Shown piece by piece: positions 1 to 6,965 of a stretch of DNA of 15,435 nt. Position 1 is the first letter of the stretch; each line of letters opens with the position of its first letter. Origin of the DNA: an uncultured Hyphomicrobiales bacterium (GTDB lineage: Bacteria > Pseudomonadota > Alphaproteobacteria > Rhizobiales > Rhizobiaceae); the NCBI GenBank assembly GCA_943914405.1, contig CALUBX010000085.1:1-15435 (forward strand). The letters are read 5' to 3'. A model generated the notes under the pieces. The model had not been told where the DNA came from. It ran no database searches and worked only from the letters and a program-made list of their open reading frames with translations. A program made the translations under genes and the position numbers.

Positions 1-20
1 GCGGCCTCGTATCAGGCCGC
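1..20. repeat. Short perfect inverted repeat at the window edge
   Basis: Arms GCGGCCT (1-7) and AGGCCGC (14-20) are perfect complements around a 6-base loop. This could be a transcription terminator or an mRNA 3'-end hairpin of a gene to the left of the window. No T-tract follows on the + strand, and the sequence needed to test the - strand lies outside the window. It ends 30 bases before the VOC gene start. Confidence 0.35.
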
Positions 21-50
21 GGTGAGAAGAGACATTGCAGGAGATGAACC

Positions 51-425
51 ATGTTCACCCACATCATGATCGGCAGCAACGACCTGGAGCGGGCCAGGAG
101 CTTCTACGATGCCACCTTCGCTGCGCTGGGCGGCAAACCCGGCGAGATGGATGCGAGGGGCCGACTGATCTATGCCCATGAGGGCGGTCGGCTGATGATT
201 ACGAAGCCGATCGATGGCAAGCCTGCGACTGCCGCCAATGGTGGAACGATCGGTATCTCCGCGGCGAGCCGCGAACACGTTCTGGCGTGGCATGCCGCGG
301 GTGCCGCGCATGGTGGAATGTCGATCGAGAGCCCACCCACCGAACGTCCGAATGGAGCATTCGTGGCGTATCTTCGCGACCCGGACGGAAACAAGCTGAC
401 CGCACGGACTCTGCCGATGAAATGA
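51..425 (+). CDS. VOC-family (glyoxalase/bleomycin-resistance fold) protein
   Basis: This is a 124-residue protein with the single-domain VOC layout. It opens with a beta strand and metal-ligand-like His (FTHIMIGSNDLERARSFYD), and it closes with the family's typical FVAYLRDPDGNKL strand. VOC proteins form beta-alpha-beta-beta-beta modules that bind a divalent metal in glyoxalase I, dioxygenases and fosfomycin or bleomycin resistance proteins. The sequence does not show which reaction applies here, and small rhizobial paralogues like this one are usually left as VOC family proteins. The ATG start is supported by an AGGAGA ribosome site about 8 bases upstream. It converges on the cysteine-cluster gene with a 47-base gap and does not look like part of an operon in this window. 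The fold is fairly sure; the substrate is unknown. Confidence 0.85.
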   Translation: MFTHIMIGSNDLERARSFYDATFAALGGKPGEMDARGRLIYAHEGGRLMITKPIDGKPATAANGGTIGISAASREHVLAWHAAGAAHGGMSIESPPTERPNGAFVAYLRDPDGNKLTARTLPMK

Positions 426-472
426 CCGGTCGTTAGAGGCTGCTGGATGGAGGGTTTTAGATGGGCCGCACC

Positions 473-802
473 CTACTCGGCCGGTCTCAGTTCACTGAGA
501 CCCCAGGCTGCACGTGCCGTCTGGCAGGCATAGTCTCCCGGCACGCATGCTCTGCAGACATCGGGCCTTACGTCGTAGACGAGACAAGACGTGCCGACGC
601 CGACAGAGCCCGCGAGGGCTGAGCACCTCGCGTCGTCACACCGCATGCCTCCCTGATCCGGTGCTACGAACTTGGCCGGAATCCTGTCCAGAGCTTCATC
701 CGTTTCCATGGTGAATCTCGGCCAGTCAGCCGAGTAGGAGCAGCAAGCTCCACATGTCTGGCATCCCATAAACAGTTCATCTGGCGTCTGCGATACGGCC
801 AT
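473..802 (-). CDS. YkgJ-family cysteine-cluster (putative Fe-S/zinc) protein
   Basis: This is a 109-residue protein with the CxxCxxCC signature of the YkgJ/CxxCxxCC family at residues 14-21 (CQTCGACC). Further cysteines occur in the middle and in a C-terminal CLVYDVRPDVCRAC...C stretch, which is also typical. The family is thought to bind an iron-sulphur cluster or zinc; no reaction is established for this branch. The ATG at 802 lacks a clear Shine-Dalgarno sequence. Met12 (769), directly before the Cys cluster, is an alternative start that would remove only non-conserved residues. The gene is convergent with the VOC gene and lies 64 bases beyond the end of the 867-1181 gene on the same strand. 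It could therefore be the last gene of that group, although no coupling signal is visible. Confidence 0.82.
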   Translation of the reverse strand: MAVSQTPDELFMGCQTCGACCSYSADWPRFTMETDEALDRIPAKFVAPDQGGMRCDDARCSALAGSVGVGTSCLVYDVRPDVCRACVPGDYACQTARAAWGLSELRPAE

Positions 803-866
803 GGGGTGATGATCTACGTGTGACGGAACATGTGTCGGGAGCGCAGGCAGAGCCGGTACGCGGATC

Positions 867-1181
867 TTACTTGTGCTTCAGGAGCCACATCTTGCCGGCC
901 ATGGTGATGCCGTGGGCGGATTCGTCCGTACCGGCATCCGGGTTGAGGGGGCGCAGCAGCCCCTGTTCCCGAAGATGATCCAGGGTCGCAGTGGTCGCGA
1001 ACTTGATCTTGATGGGGCGCTCCTTGAACCGATCCGATCTGGCATAGGTAACGGTTGCATCGAGATGCGTCCATTTCTTGCCATCCTGGGGATAGAGGTC
1101 ACCCTCTTTTGCCAGCTTCAGCCCACGGATCTGGGTCGGCGTCAGTTCCACATTCAGGGCGTCAGCAGTGGTGCTGTTCAT
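867..1181 (-). CDS. Conserved-looking hypothetical protein, possibly winged-helix
   Basis: I do not recognise this 104-residue protein. It has a good AAAGGA ribosome site about 8 bases before its ATG and normal rhizobial composition, so it is probably real. The pattern resembles a small winged helix: a helix (LTPTQIRGLKLAKEG), a loop with a conserved-looking WTHLDA segment, a basic strand region (KERPIKIKF), then TATLDHLREQGLLRPLN and GITMAGKMWLLKHK. The 'LxxxGLL...T..G..L' ending is common in DNA-binding winged helices, but this is a reading of pattern only. It has no signal peptide or membrane segment. It sits 55 bases downstream of the DUF6481 gene on the same strand and may be cotranscribed with it. 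Confidence 0.65.
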   Translation of the reverse strand: MNSTTADALNVELTPTQIRGLKLAKEGDLYPQDGKKWTHLDATVTYARSDRFKERPIKIKFATTATLDHLREQGLLRPLNPDAGTDESAHGITMAGKMWLLKHK

Positions 1182-1236
1182 GGTCTTCGTCCTTTTAGTT
1201 CATGTGCGTCGAGGTGCATGCCGGCAGCCGGCTGGT

Positions 1237-1617
1237 TCACTTCTGACGCGCTTTTCGTGCAGCGTATTTCCGGTCGCGCTCAGCCTTCCGGGCCGCCTCG
1301 TCTTCGATCACGCGGGCAATGCGTGTCTTCTCCGCCAATTCGCGCGCCTCGGCCTCGGCCTGCGCGGCGCGCGATGCCGCAGCTTCACGCTCGGCGGCCT
1401 CAGCAGCCGCCCGGTTCTTTTCTTCGATCTTGGCCCGCCGCCGTTCAGCCTGACGCGCCTCACGCGCCTCGGCCACTGCACGGCGCTCTGCCTGCTTTGC
1501 CTCACGAAGAGGGTCGGCTGCCTCCTTGGCGGCACGGTAGGCCTGAAGAAGGGCAGCTTTGGCGTCTGCTGCAGCAGTTCGTCTGTCAGAGATGTCGCTG
1601 TTTCGGGTGTTTTTCAA
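1237..1617 (-). CDS. DUF6481-type charged coiled-coil protein
   Basis: This is a 126-residue protein made almost entirely of Ala, Glu, Arg and Lys. Roughly residues 15-120 read as one long charged helix or coiled coil, ending in a basic tail (RDRKYAARKARQK). Composition, length and the N-terminal 'MKN...RxxxAxxAK' pattern match what I know as DUF6481, a small alphaproteobacterial family of unknown function often found beside cspA-like genes, as here. The start is TTG, supported by GAGGTGA about 6 bases upstream; no ATG lies nearby. The only gene upstream on the strand is the cold-shock gene, separated by a terminator. Expression is therefore by partial read-through or from a promoter in the roughly 50 bases between. 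A nucleic-acid- or ribosome-associated role is conceivable from the charge, but it is not shown. Confidence 0.75.
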   Translation of the reverse strand: MKNTRNSDISDRRTAAADAKAALLQAYRAAKEAADPLREAKQAERRAVAEAREARQAERRRAKIEEKNRAAAEAAEREAAASRAAQAEAEARELAEKTRIARVIEDEAARKAERDRKYAARKARQK

Positions 1618-1668
1618 TCTGTCACCTCAGGTCAATTGGTTCTTGGACTGCACTGTTCTCTAAGGCAT

Positions 1669-1695
1669 AAAAAAAGGCCAGGCTATCGCCTGACC
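1669..1695 (-). terminator. Rho-independent terminator after the cold-shock gene
   Basis: Read on the - strand, GGTCAGGC and GCCTGGCC form an 8-bp stem (one U-G pair) with a 4-base loop. A run of seven T follows at once (the A run 1669-1675 on the + strand). It begins about 63 bases past the csp stop codon and lies 52 bases before the DUF6481 start. It should therefore end most csp transcripts and limit read-through into the next two genes. Confidence 0.85.
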
Positions 1696-1758
1696 TCACG
1701 TCGCCTCACGCTTTCAACATCGCCAGTACATCCGTGGTCAACGGAAAGCAGAGATCGA

Positions 1759-1968
1759 TTAAGCAGCCTGGAGATTGCAGGCTGACATTTTGCCCGACTT
1801 CCTGTCGCGCTCAAGCTCGTAGGACACCTTCTGGCCTTCTACGAGTTCGCGCATTCCGGCGCGTTCGACAGCCGAGATGTGTACGAATGCGTCAGCGCCG
1901 CCATCGTCAGGCTGGATAAAGCCGAAGCCCTTGGTGGAATTGAACCATTTTACTGTGCCGTTGGTCAT
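1759..1968 (-). CDS. CspA-family cold-shock protein
   Basis: This is a 69-residue single cold-shock domain, the normal length for bacterial Csp proteins. It carries both RNA-binding motifs: RNP1 at residues 13-18 (KGFGFI) and RNP2 at about 27-32 (AFVHIS), within the typical opening GTVKWFNSTKGFGFI. These proteins bind single-stranded RNA or DNA and melt RNA secondary structure in the cytoplasm; alphaproteobacteria carry several, and only some respond to cold. The ATG has a strong GGAGGG site 7 bases upstream. A Rho-independent terminator lies downstream. The upstream gap to the next gene (237 bases) leaves room for the long structured 5' leader often seen with csp genes. I cannot tell which Csp paralogue it is. 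Confidence 0.95.
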   Translation of the reverse strand: MTNGTVKWFNSTKGFGFIQPDDGGADAFVHISAVERAGMRELVEGQKVSYELERDRKSGKMSACNLQAA

Positions 1969-2001
1969 GATGAACCCTCCATAGCAAATTTAAGGACCGC
2001 C

Positions 2002-2060
2002 ACGCTCAACACGTCACGGATGGTGATAACGATGCTTTAAAGGGAGAGACGTTCAACACG
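2002..2060. repeat. 12-bp direct repeat upstream of the cold-shock gene
   Basis: ACGCTCAACACG (2002-2013) recurs as ACGTTCAACACG (2049-2060), matching at 11 of 12 positions with starts 47 bases apart. The copies lie 34 and 81 bases upstream of the csp start, inside its likely promoter or leader (gap 1969-2205). On the - strand each copy contains a TTGA core, so they could be -35-like elements or regulator sites. I see no convincing matching -10. The rest of the gap holds nothing else I can name. Confidence 0.4.
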
Positions 2061-2205
2061 CGGTGCCAGGCGCGTAGTAACCAAAACTCGGCAAGAAAAT
2101 ATCGATAGGCAGTAGATAGGCGTTTATGAACCATAAGTCAACCTATATGCGCGCAGGCGACACCGAACATGGTCGCAAGGCACCTTTCAAACGACCGAAG
2201 ATCGA

Positions 2206-3246
2206 TCAGAAGCTGGTAATAACGGCGATGCCCGGCGTTTCTGCCTTGTCCAGGTTCACCAGTTCCGACACAGCCTCGGCAAGGCCGATCTTCTTCGAGA
2301 TCAATTGCTGCGGCTTCATCTTGCCTGCGGTCAACATGGCGAGCATGGCGTCGTAGCGCCAAGCCTGCATGCCATGGCTTCCGTAGATCTCCAGTTCGTG
2401 TCCGATCACCTGCGCCATCGGGATTTGCGGGGTTGCGTGCTCTGCGAGCATGAGCCCAACCTGGACATGTCGGCCGCGACGCCGCAGGTTCTTGATGGAA
2501 TTGAAGCAGGTCGTCGGATGGCCGAGCGCATCGATCGAGACGTGAGCGCCGCCTTTCGTGATTTCCCTCACAGCCTCGACGACATCGGCCACAAGTCCCG
2601 CATTGATGGTGGCAACGGCGCCGCATTGCCGTGCAAGAGCCAGCTTATCGTCCGTCAGGTCGATGCCGATGACGTTGGCTCCAAGGGCTGTGGCGATCAT
2701 GATCGCCGACAGGCCGACACCCCCGCAGCCATGCACTGCGACCCAATCGCCAGGACCAGTGCGTGCCTGGTCCGCCACGGCGCGGAAGGACGTGGCAAAC
2801 CGGCAGCCAAGACTAGCTGCCGTCGCATCGTCGATCTCCTCCGGCAACAGCACGAGGTTCGTGTCGGCATAGTCGATCGCGACGTATTCGGCAAAGGAAC
2901 CCCAATGGGTGAATCCCGGCTGAAACTGGCTGGGGCAGACCTGCTGATTGCCCGAATGGCATTCGGCACAGCGGCCGCAGCCGGACACAAAGGGGACCGT
3001 TACTCGGTCGCCGACCTTGAACCGCATGACGCCTCTGCCGGTGGCCATCACTGTTCCAGCCAGTTCATGCCCTGGGACGTGCGGCAGGTTAATGTCCGGA
3101 TCGTGCCCCTTCCAGCCATGCCAGTCGCTGCGGCACAGCCCGCTCGCTCCCACCTTGATCACCACGCCGCCAAAACTCGGCTCCGGATCGGGAAGCGTCC
3201 TGATTTCCGGAACCTGCTCGAAGGCTTCGTAATACATGGCTCTCAT
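2206..3246 (-). CDS. Zinc-dependent alcohol dehydrogenase (MDR superfamily)
   Basis: This 346-residue protein has the full medium-chain dehydrogenase layout: an N-terminal catalytic GroES-like domain and a C-terminal Rossmann domain. Catalytic-zinc ligands are visible as Cys38, His60-Glu61 (GHE) and Cys148. The structural-zinc lobe has Cys90, 93, 96 and 104 (CGRCAECHSGNQQVC). The nucleotide-binding glycines are at 173-178 (GCGGVG), and Asp196 at the end of the next strand favours NAD over NADP. It should oxidise an alcohol or reduce an aldehyde in the cytoplasm; the substrate cannot be read from the sequence. The ATG at 3246 lacks a strong Shine-Dalgarno; Met4 at 3237 is an alternative. It is divergent from the glycanase gene across a 367-base gap, and no operon partner is visible. 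Confidence 0.93.
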   Translation of the reverse strand: MRAMYYEAFEQVPEIRTLPDPEPSFGGVVIKVGASGLCRSDWHGWKGHDPDINLPHVPGHELAGTVMATGRGVMRFKVGDRVTVPFVSGCGRCAECHSGNQQVCPSQFQPGFTHWGSFAEYVAIDYADTNLVLLPEEIDDATAASLGCRFATSFRAVADQARTGPGDWVAVHGCGGVGLSAIMIATALGANVIGIDLTDDKLALARQCGAVATINAGLVADVVEAVREITKGGAHVSIDALGHPTTCFNSIKNLRRRGRHVQVGLMLAEHATPQIPMAQVIGHELEIYGSHGMQAWRYDAMLAMLTAGKMKPQQLISKKIGLAEAVSELVNLDKAETPGIAVITSF

Positions 3247-3453
3247 AGGCTATAGTCCGGTGCTTTGGATTCTCGAAGGAGAGGTGTTCGATGCCGAGAC
3301 ATCGAGCATCCTTTCGGTGCCCCTGACCTAGCGCAGTCGCGTCCCATAATGAAGCCCGCTTCTCACGGCGCCTCCGATTGGGGGGTATTACGGCCCAATT
3401 CAGAACAGTCGACCGCCGCGACCGGCGAGCCATTAAGATCCCATTGGGTTAGG

Positions 3454-3469
3454 TCAGACTTTAGTCTGA
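3454..3469. promoter_or_regulatory. Palindrome in the divergent ADH/glycanase intergenic region
   Basis: TCAGACT-TT-AGTCTGA is a perfect 7-bp inverted repeat with a 2-base centre, 145 bases before the glycanase start. A wider dyad also exists: CCAATTCAG (3395-3403) is the reverse complement of CTGAATTGG (3466-3474), which overlaps the right arm. Position and symmetry suit a regulator operator for the glycanase, the divergent dehydrogenase, or both. I cannot assign it to a known regulator. A further short stem (3551-3556 with 3564-3569) lies in the presumed leader. The 367-base gap holds no gene I believe. Confidence 0.4.
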
Positions 3470-3613
3470 ATTGGTTCATGGGTTGTCTCGCCCTCGCCTA
3501 AATCCTGCGGCATCCTTCCAATGGCTCAGACATGAGCACATGTGTCCAGTGCACAGGTTCCTGCTGTGCCAGACGCCAGCCATCCCATCCGCGATCAATC
3601 CAAAGGAATTGAA

Positions 3614-5050
3614 ATGGCAAAGTCTTACCAAAATGCCGTCGGGCAGTTCTTGTACGAAAGCGGAGCCTCGAAAGCCTGGTTCTCCGCAACGGGTTCCGCC
3701 CCCACGCTGAACGGAACGGCCGGAAACGACTCCATCTGGGGAGACAGCTCGGTCAACGTCACCATGTCCGGAGGAACGGGCGATGACATCTATTACCTCT
3801 ATTCAACCATCAATCGCGCCGTCGAGGCGCCGGGCGCCGGCATTGATACGATCAACACGTGGATGAGCTACACCCTTCCGAAGAATTTCGAGAACCTGAC
3901 CGTCACGGGAGCCGGCCGTTACGCCTTCGGAAATGCACAGGACAATATCATATCCGGAGCAGCGGGAAGCCAGGTCATCGACGGCGGCGCCGGCAATGAC
4001 GTTCTCATCGGTGGTGGCGGCGCGGACACATTCCTGTTCGCACGCGGCAATGGGAGCGATCTGATCACCGATTTCGGGAAGGACGACACGGTCCGGCTGA
4101 ATGGCTATGGTCTCTCGTCCTTCGAGCAGGTCCTGACGCATGCCAAGCAGGATGGTGCTAATCTCAAGCTCGATCTGGGCGATGGCGAGACCCTGGTGTT
4201 TGCCAATACCAAGGCTTCAGACCTCGATGCCAGTCAGTTCAAACTGACGCTTGATCGGTCGAATCTCACCCAGTCATTCGGCGACGAGTTCAACAGCCTT
4301 TCCTTGCGTGCCGGCGATCAGGGAACATGGGACGCCAAGTTTTGGTGGGCACCTGAGCGAGGAAGCACATTGACGGGCAACGGCGAGCAGCAATGGTACA
4401 TCAACCCCAGCTATGCTCCAACCGCGGCATCCAACCCCTTTTCCGTTCATGATGGTGTCCTGACAATCTCCGCCAAGGCTGCATCGCAAGCCACGCAGGC
4501 CCAGATCGATGGCTATGACTACACGTCGGGGCTTCTCAACACGCATTCGTCTTTCGCGCAGACCTATGGCTATTTCGAAATCCGCGCGGATATGCCGACG
4601 GAGCAGGGCGTCTGGCCGGCCTTCTGGCTACTGCCCGAGGATGGCTCGTGGCCGCCGGAACTGGACGTCGTCGAGATGCGCGGGCAGGACCCGAACACGG
4701 TCAACGCTACCGTACATAGCGGTACCACGGCCAACCACACGATCACGTCCTTTCCGGTCAAGGTGGCCAGCACGGAAGGATTCCACAATTACGGCGTGCT
4801 GTGGGACGAGGATCATATCACCTGGTATTTCGATGATGTCGCGGTCGCGCAGGCCGATACGCCCGCGGACATGCACGAACCCATGTACATGCTGGTGAAC
4901 CTGGCCGTCGGCGGCGCCGCGGGCAACCCGGCAAACGGGCTTGCGGGAGGCTCGCAGATGCATATCGACTATATCAGGGCTTATGCTCTCGATGATGCTC
5001 CGAGCGAAAATGCTGCAGCGATGGCCACGCCTCACGACCTGCTGCACTGA
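3614..5050 (+). CDS. exsH: RTX-type GH16 endo-beta-glycanase, ExsH-like
   Basis: This 478-residue secreted glycanase is very like rhizobial ExsH. Residues 1-210 hold an N-terminal RTX region with nonapeptide-type calcium-binding repeats (GGTGDDIYY at 53-61, GGAGNDVLIGGGGADTF at 124-140). Residues about 220-460 form a GH16 jelly-roll domain with the catalytic motif E349-L-D351-V-V-E354: nucleophile, helper Asp and acid/base. No Sec signal peptide is present. ExsH-type enzymes leave by the PrsD-PrsE type I secretion system and cut nascent succinoglycan to low-molecular-weight forms used in symbiosis; the substrate here is inferred. I chose the ATG at 3614 because AAAGGAA sits about 6 bases upstream and the protein then begins MAKSYQNAVGQ, as in the family. 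An in-frame ATG at 3542 would add 24 unrelated residues. An 18-residue tail follows the GH16 domain. Confidence 0.9.
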   Translation: MAKSYQNAVGQFLYESGASKAWFSATGSAPTLNGTAGNDSIWGDSSVNVTMSGGTGDDIYYLYSTINRAVEAPGAGIDTINTWMSYTLPKNFENLTVTGAGRYAFGNAQDNIISGAAGSQVIDGGAGNDVLIGGGGADTFLFARGNGSDLITDFGKDDTVRLNGYGLSSFEQVLTHAKQDGANLKLDLGDGETLVFANTKASDLDASQFKLTLDRSNLTQSFGDEFNSLSLRAGDQGTWDAKFWWAPERGSTLTGNGEQQWYINPSYAPTAASNPFSVHDGVLTISAKAASQATQAQIDGYDYTSGLLNTHSSFAQTYGYFEIRADMPTEQGVWPAFWLLPEDGSWPPELDVVEMRGQDPNTVNATVHSGTTANHTITSFPVKVASTEGFHNYGVLWDEDHITWYFDDVAVAQADTPADMHEPMYMLVNLAVGGAAGNPANGLAGGSQMHIDYIRAYALDDAPSENAAAMATPHDLLH

Positions 5051-5116
5051 AAAGGACGCCATCTGGTCCGACGGCTCAGCAGGCCAGACTTCCGGACCTA
5101 GAGCGGAAATGCTCCA

Positions 5117-5140
5117 AATGGTCGCCCTCGGGCGGCCATT
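5117..5140. terminator. Stem-loop between convergent glycanase and CoA-transferase genes
   Basis: AATGGTCGCC (5117-5126) pairs with GGCGGCCATT (5131-5140) as a 10-bp stem with one G-T pair and a 4-base loop. It lies in the 112-base gap between two converging genes, 66 bases past one stop and 22 bases past the other. No long T-tract follows on either side, so it may be a weak bidirectional terminator or an RNA 3'-end stabiliser. Confidence 0.5.
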
Positions 5141-5162
5141 CCTCCGGATAAGCCGGATGGGC

Positions 5163-6653
5163 TCAGGATTTCATGCTTCCCGTGGCCTGTTGCCGAACAT
5201 GCCACGAGAAGGCCTCATGGAGGATGTGAGGCGTCTGGCCGCCTAAGGCCATTGCCCGTGTGAAGTAGTCCATCAGCGCGTCCCGGTAATCCGGATGAGC
5301 GCAATGGGCGATGATCCGCTCGGCGCGCTCGCGAGGTGCTAGTTCCCTGAGGTCGGCCAAACCGTTCTCGGTGACGATTACGTCGACATCGTGCTCCGTA
5401 TGATCGACATGCGGCACCATGGGGACCACGGAAGAAATTGCTCCGCCTTTCGCAAGCGACTTGGTCACGAAGATGGAGAGGTAGGCGTTGCGGGCAAAGT
5501 CTCCCGATCCGCCGATGCCGTTCATCATATGGGTGCCGTTGACATGGGTGGAGTTGATATTGCCGTAGATGTCCACCTCCAGAGCTGTATTGATGCCGAT
5601 CACGCCGAGCCTGCGGATGACTTCCGGATGGTTGCTGATTTCCTGCGGCCGGAGGACCAGCTTCTCCTTGTATTTCTCGAACTGCCCGAACACCCGCTCG
5701 CTGCATTCGGCCGATAGCGTGATGGAGGAGCCCGAGGCGAAGATCAGTTTGCCTGAGTCCATGAGGTCAAACGTGCTGTCCTGAAGCACTTCGCTATACA
5801 TCTTCAGATGATGGAAAGGTCCATCCGCAAGGCCGGTCAGAACCGAATTGGCGATGGTGCCGATTCCCGCCTGCAAAGGTTGCAGCGTCAGGTCCAGTCG
5901 GCCGCTGGCGACTTCGCCTTCGAGAAAATGAATGAGATGACTCGCGATGGTTTGAGTATCCGCATCCGGAGCTTCGACGGTGGAGAAGCTGTCCTTCTGG
6001 TCCGTCACGACAATGGCGGCGATCTTGTCGGGGTCGATCGGCACGTAGGAAAAGCCGACGCGGCTGTCGCAGGCGACAACCGGGATCGGTACCCGCGACG
6101 GCCGCTTCGTGGGAATATAGACGTCGTGCAGGCCCTCAAGGTTCGCGGGCTGGCTGAGGTTGATCTCGACGATGATCTTCTTGGCGAGAATTGCGAAGCT
6201 TGCCGAATTGCCGATCGACGTGGAAGGCACGATGCCACCGTCTTCGGTGATGGCGGTCGCTTCGACCACGGCGTAATCGATCGGCCCCAGTTGGTGCGAA
6301 CGCAGATGCTCGACCGTTTCGGAGAGATGCTGGTCGATGAACATGACATCGCCGCGATTGATCGCTGCCCGCAGGGTTCGATCGACCTGGAACGGCATAC
6401 GGCGTGCGAGAACGCCAGCCTCAGTCAGCATCCGATCTATGTCGTGCCCAAGAGAGGCGCCGGTGATGAGGGTGATCTTGAAAGGATCCGTCCTGGCTTT
6501 CTTCGCCATGGCAATGGGCACGGCTTTGGCGTCGCCGGCCCGGGTGAAGCCGCTCATGCCGATGATCATGCCATCCTCGATGAGGGCGGCGGCGGCCTCA
6601 GGCGTGGTGATTTTGTCGAGCAGGCTTTTCCGGCGGATTCGATTTTCAATCAT
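5163..6653 (-). CDS. Succinyl-CoA:acetate CoA-transferase / acetyl-CoA hydrolase family
   Basis: This 496-residue class I CoA-transferase is of the AarC/YgfH/Ach1 branch. The catalytic glutamate is Glu288 in MYSE288VLQD, preceded by the family glycine motif GIGTIAN (263-269). The 'FASGSSITLS' block and the C-terminal GGSGDF (381-386) oxyanion and CoA-loop signatures are also present. Family members move CoA between succinyl-CoA and acetate, or act as acetyl-CoA hydrolases; they handle acetate and link to the TCA cycle in the cytoplasm. I chose the ATG at 6653. The frame stays open to a TTG at 6668, which would add five residues, and neither start has a strong Shine-Dalgarno (AGAGA lies about 6 bases before the ATG). 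It converges on the glycanase and is divergent from the response regulator. No operon partner is visible. Confidence 0.93.
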   Translation of the reverse strand: MIENRIRRKSLLDKITTPEAAAALIEDGMIIGMSGFTRAGDAKAVPIAMAKKARTDPFKITLITGASLGHDIDRMLTEAGVLARRMPFQVDRTLRAAINRGDVMFIDQHLSETVEHLRSHQLGPIDYAVVEATAITEDGGIVPSTSIGNSASFAILAKKIIVEINLSQPANLEGLHDVYIPTKRPSRVPIPVVACDSRVGFSYVPIDPDKIAAIVVTDQKDSFSTVEAPDADTQTIASHLIHFLEGEVASGRLDLTLQPLQAGIGTIANSVLTGLADGPFHHLKMYSEVLQDSTFDLMDSGKLIFASGSSITLSAECSERVFGQFEKYKEKLVLRPQEISNHPEVIRRLGVIGINTALEVDIYGNINSTHVNGTHMMNGIGGSGDFARNAYLSIFVTKSLAKGGAISSVVPMVPHVDHTEHDVDVIVTENGLADLRELAPRERAERIIAHCAHPDYRDALMDYFTRAMALGGQTPHILHEAFSWHVRQQATGSMKS

Positions 6654-6776
6654 AATGGTCTCTGGCAATGACGGGGCAAGGTCTTATGAGCGGCCGAGCG
6701 ACCCTTCTGTGAATGCGGGATGGTGTAATCGGCCCGGGAAAGGCGGCCAATGACCAAAGTCAAGCGATGGGCTTGT

Positions 6777-6916
6777 TTGCCGGCGCCGTGCTCTGGCTTC
6801 AGACTTAGGGCCCGCTTTGCCATTGTTCCGCTCGGGCAAGGCAACTTCGTGGCGCCGGCAATGTTCGGGCCTATGAGAACGCCATTCCTCGCATCCCTTG
6901 AGCGAACAAGGGGATG
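6777..6916. other. Cluster of inverted repeats in a 312-base gap; possible structured RNA
   Basis: The gap between the CoA-transferase and the response regulator (6654-6965) has no convincing gene but several stems. An outer perfect 11-bp pair is TTGCCGGCGCC (6777-6787) with GGCGCCGGCAA (6851-6861). Nested within it, GCTTTGCC (6814-6821) pairs with GGCAAGGC (6835-6842) with one G-T pair. A third hairpin is CATCCCTTG (6892-6900) with CAAGGGGATG (6907-6916), with a one-base bulge. The last stem ends 49 bases before the regulator start. This could be the structured leader of the regulator mRNA, a small RNA, or promoter dyads. The strand and function are not known. Confidence 0.45.
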
Positions 6917-6965
6917 TGGTGCGGCGCGACCGCTATTCAGTTGGTTCGAAAACGGACAAGGGTAG

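Noticed and set aside
873..1785. Two + strand frames (265 and 205 codons) across the csp-DUF6481-hypothetical group
   Set aside because: They run antisense through the terminator and small genes, have no ribosome site of note and no recognisable domain. The minus-strand genes have good starts and known families.
2305..3255. Long + strand open frame (316 codons) opposite the alcohol dehydrogenase
   Set aside because: It is the mirror of a well-supported zinc dehydrogenase with all metal ligands. The translation is rich in His, Arg and Asp, as GC-rich antisense frames usually are, and it shows no family motif.
5099..5115. CTAGAGCGGAAATGCTCC as part of a rhizobial intergenic repeat (RIME-like)
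   Set aside because: The opening resembles such repeats and has a 4-bp GAGC/GCTC stem, but the rest does not match anything I can recall. Only a genome-wide copy search would decide.
6826..6830. GTTCC (GGAAC on the - strand) as an EcfG stress-sigma -35
   Set aside because: I looked for the CGTT -10 at 16-17 bases and did not find it. There is no match on the + strand ahead of the response regulator either.
6750..6965. 71-codon + frame ending exactly at the response regulator start
   Set aside because: It has a weak AGGCGG upstream, but the translation is low-complexity and basic with no family resemblance. It passes through the stem-loops, which explain the region better.
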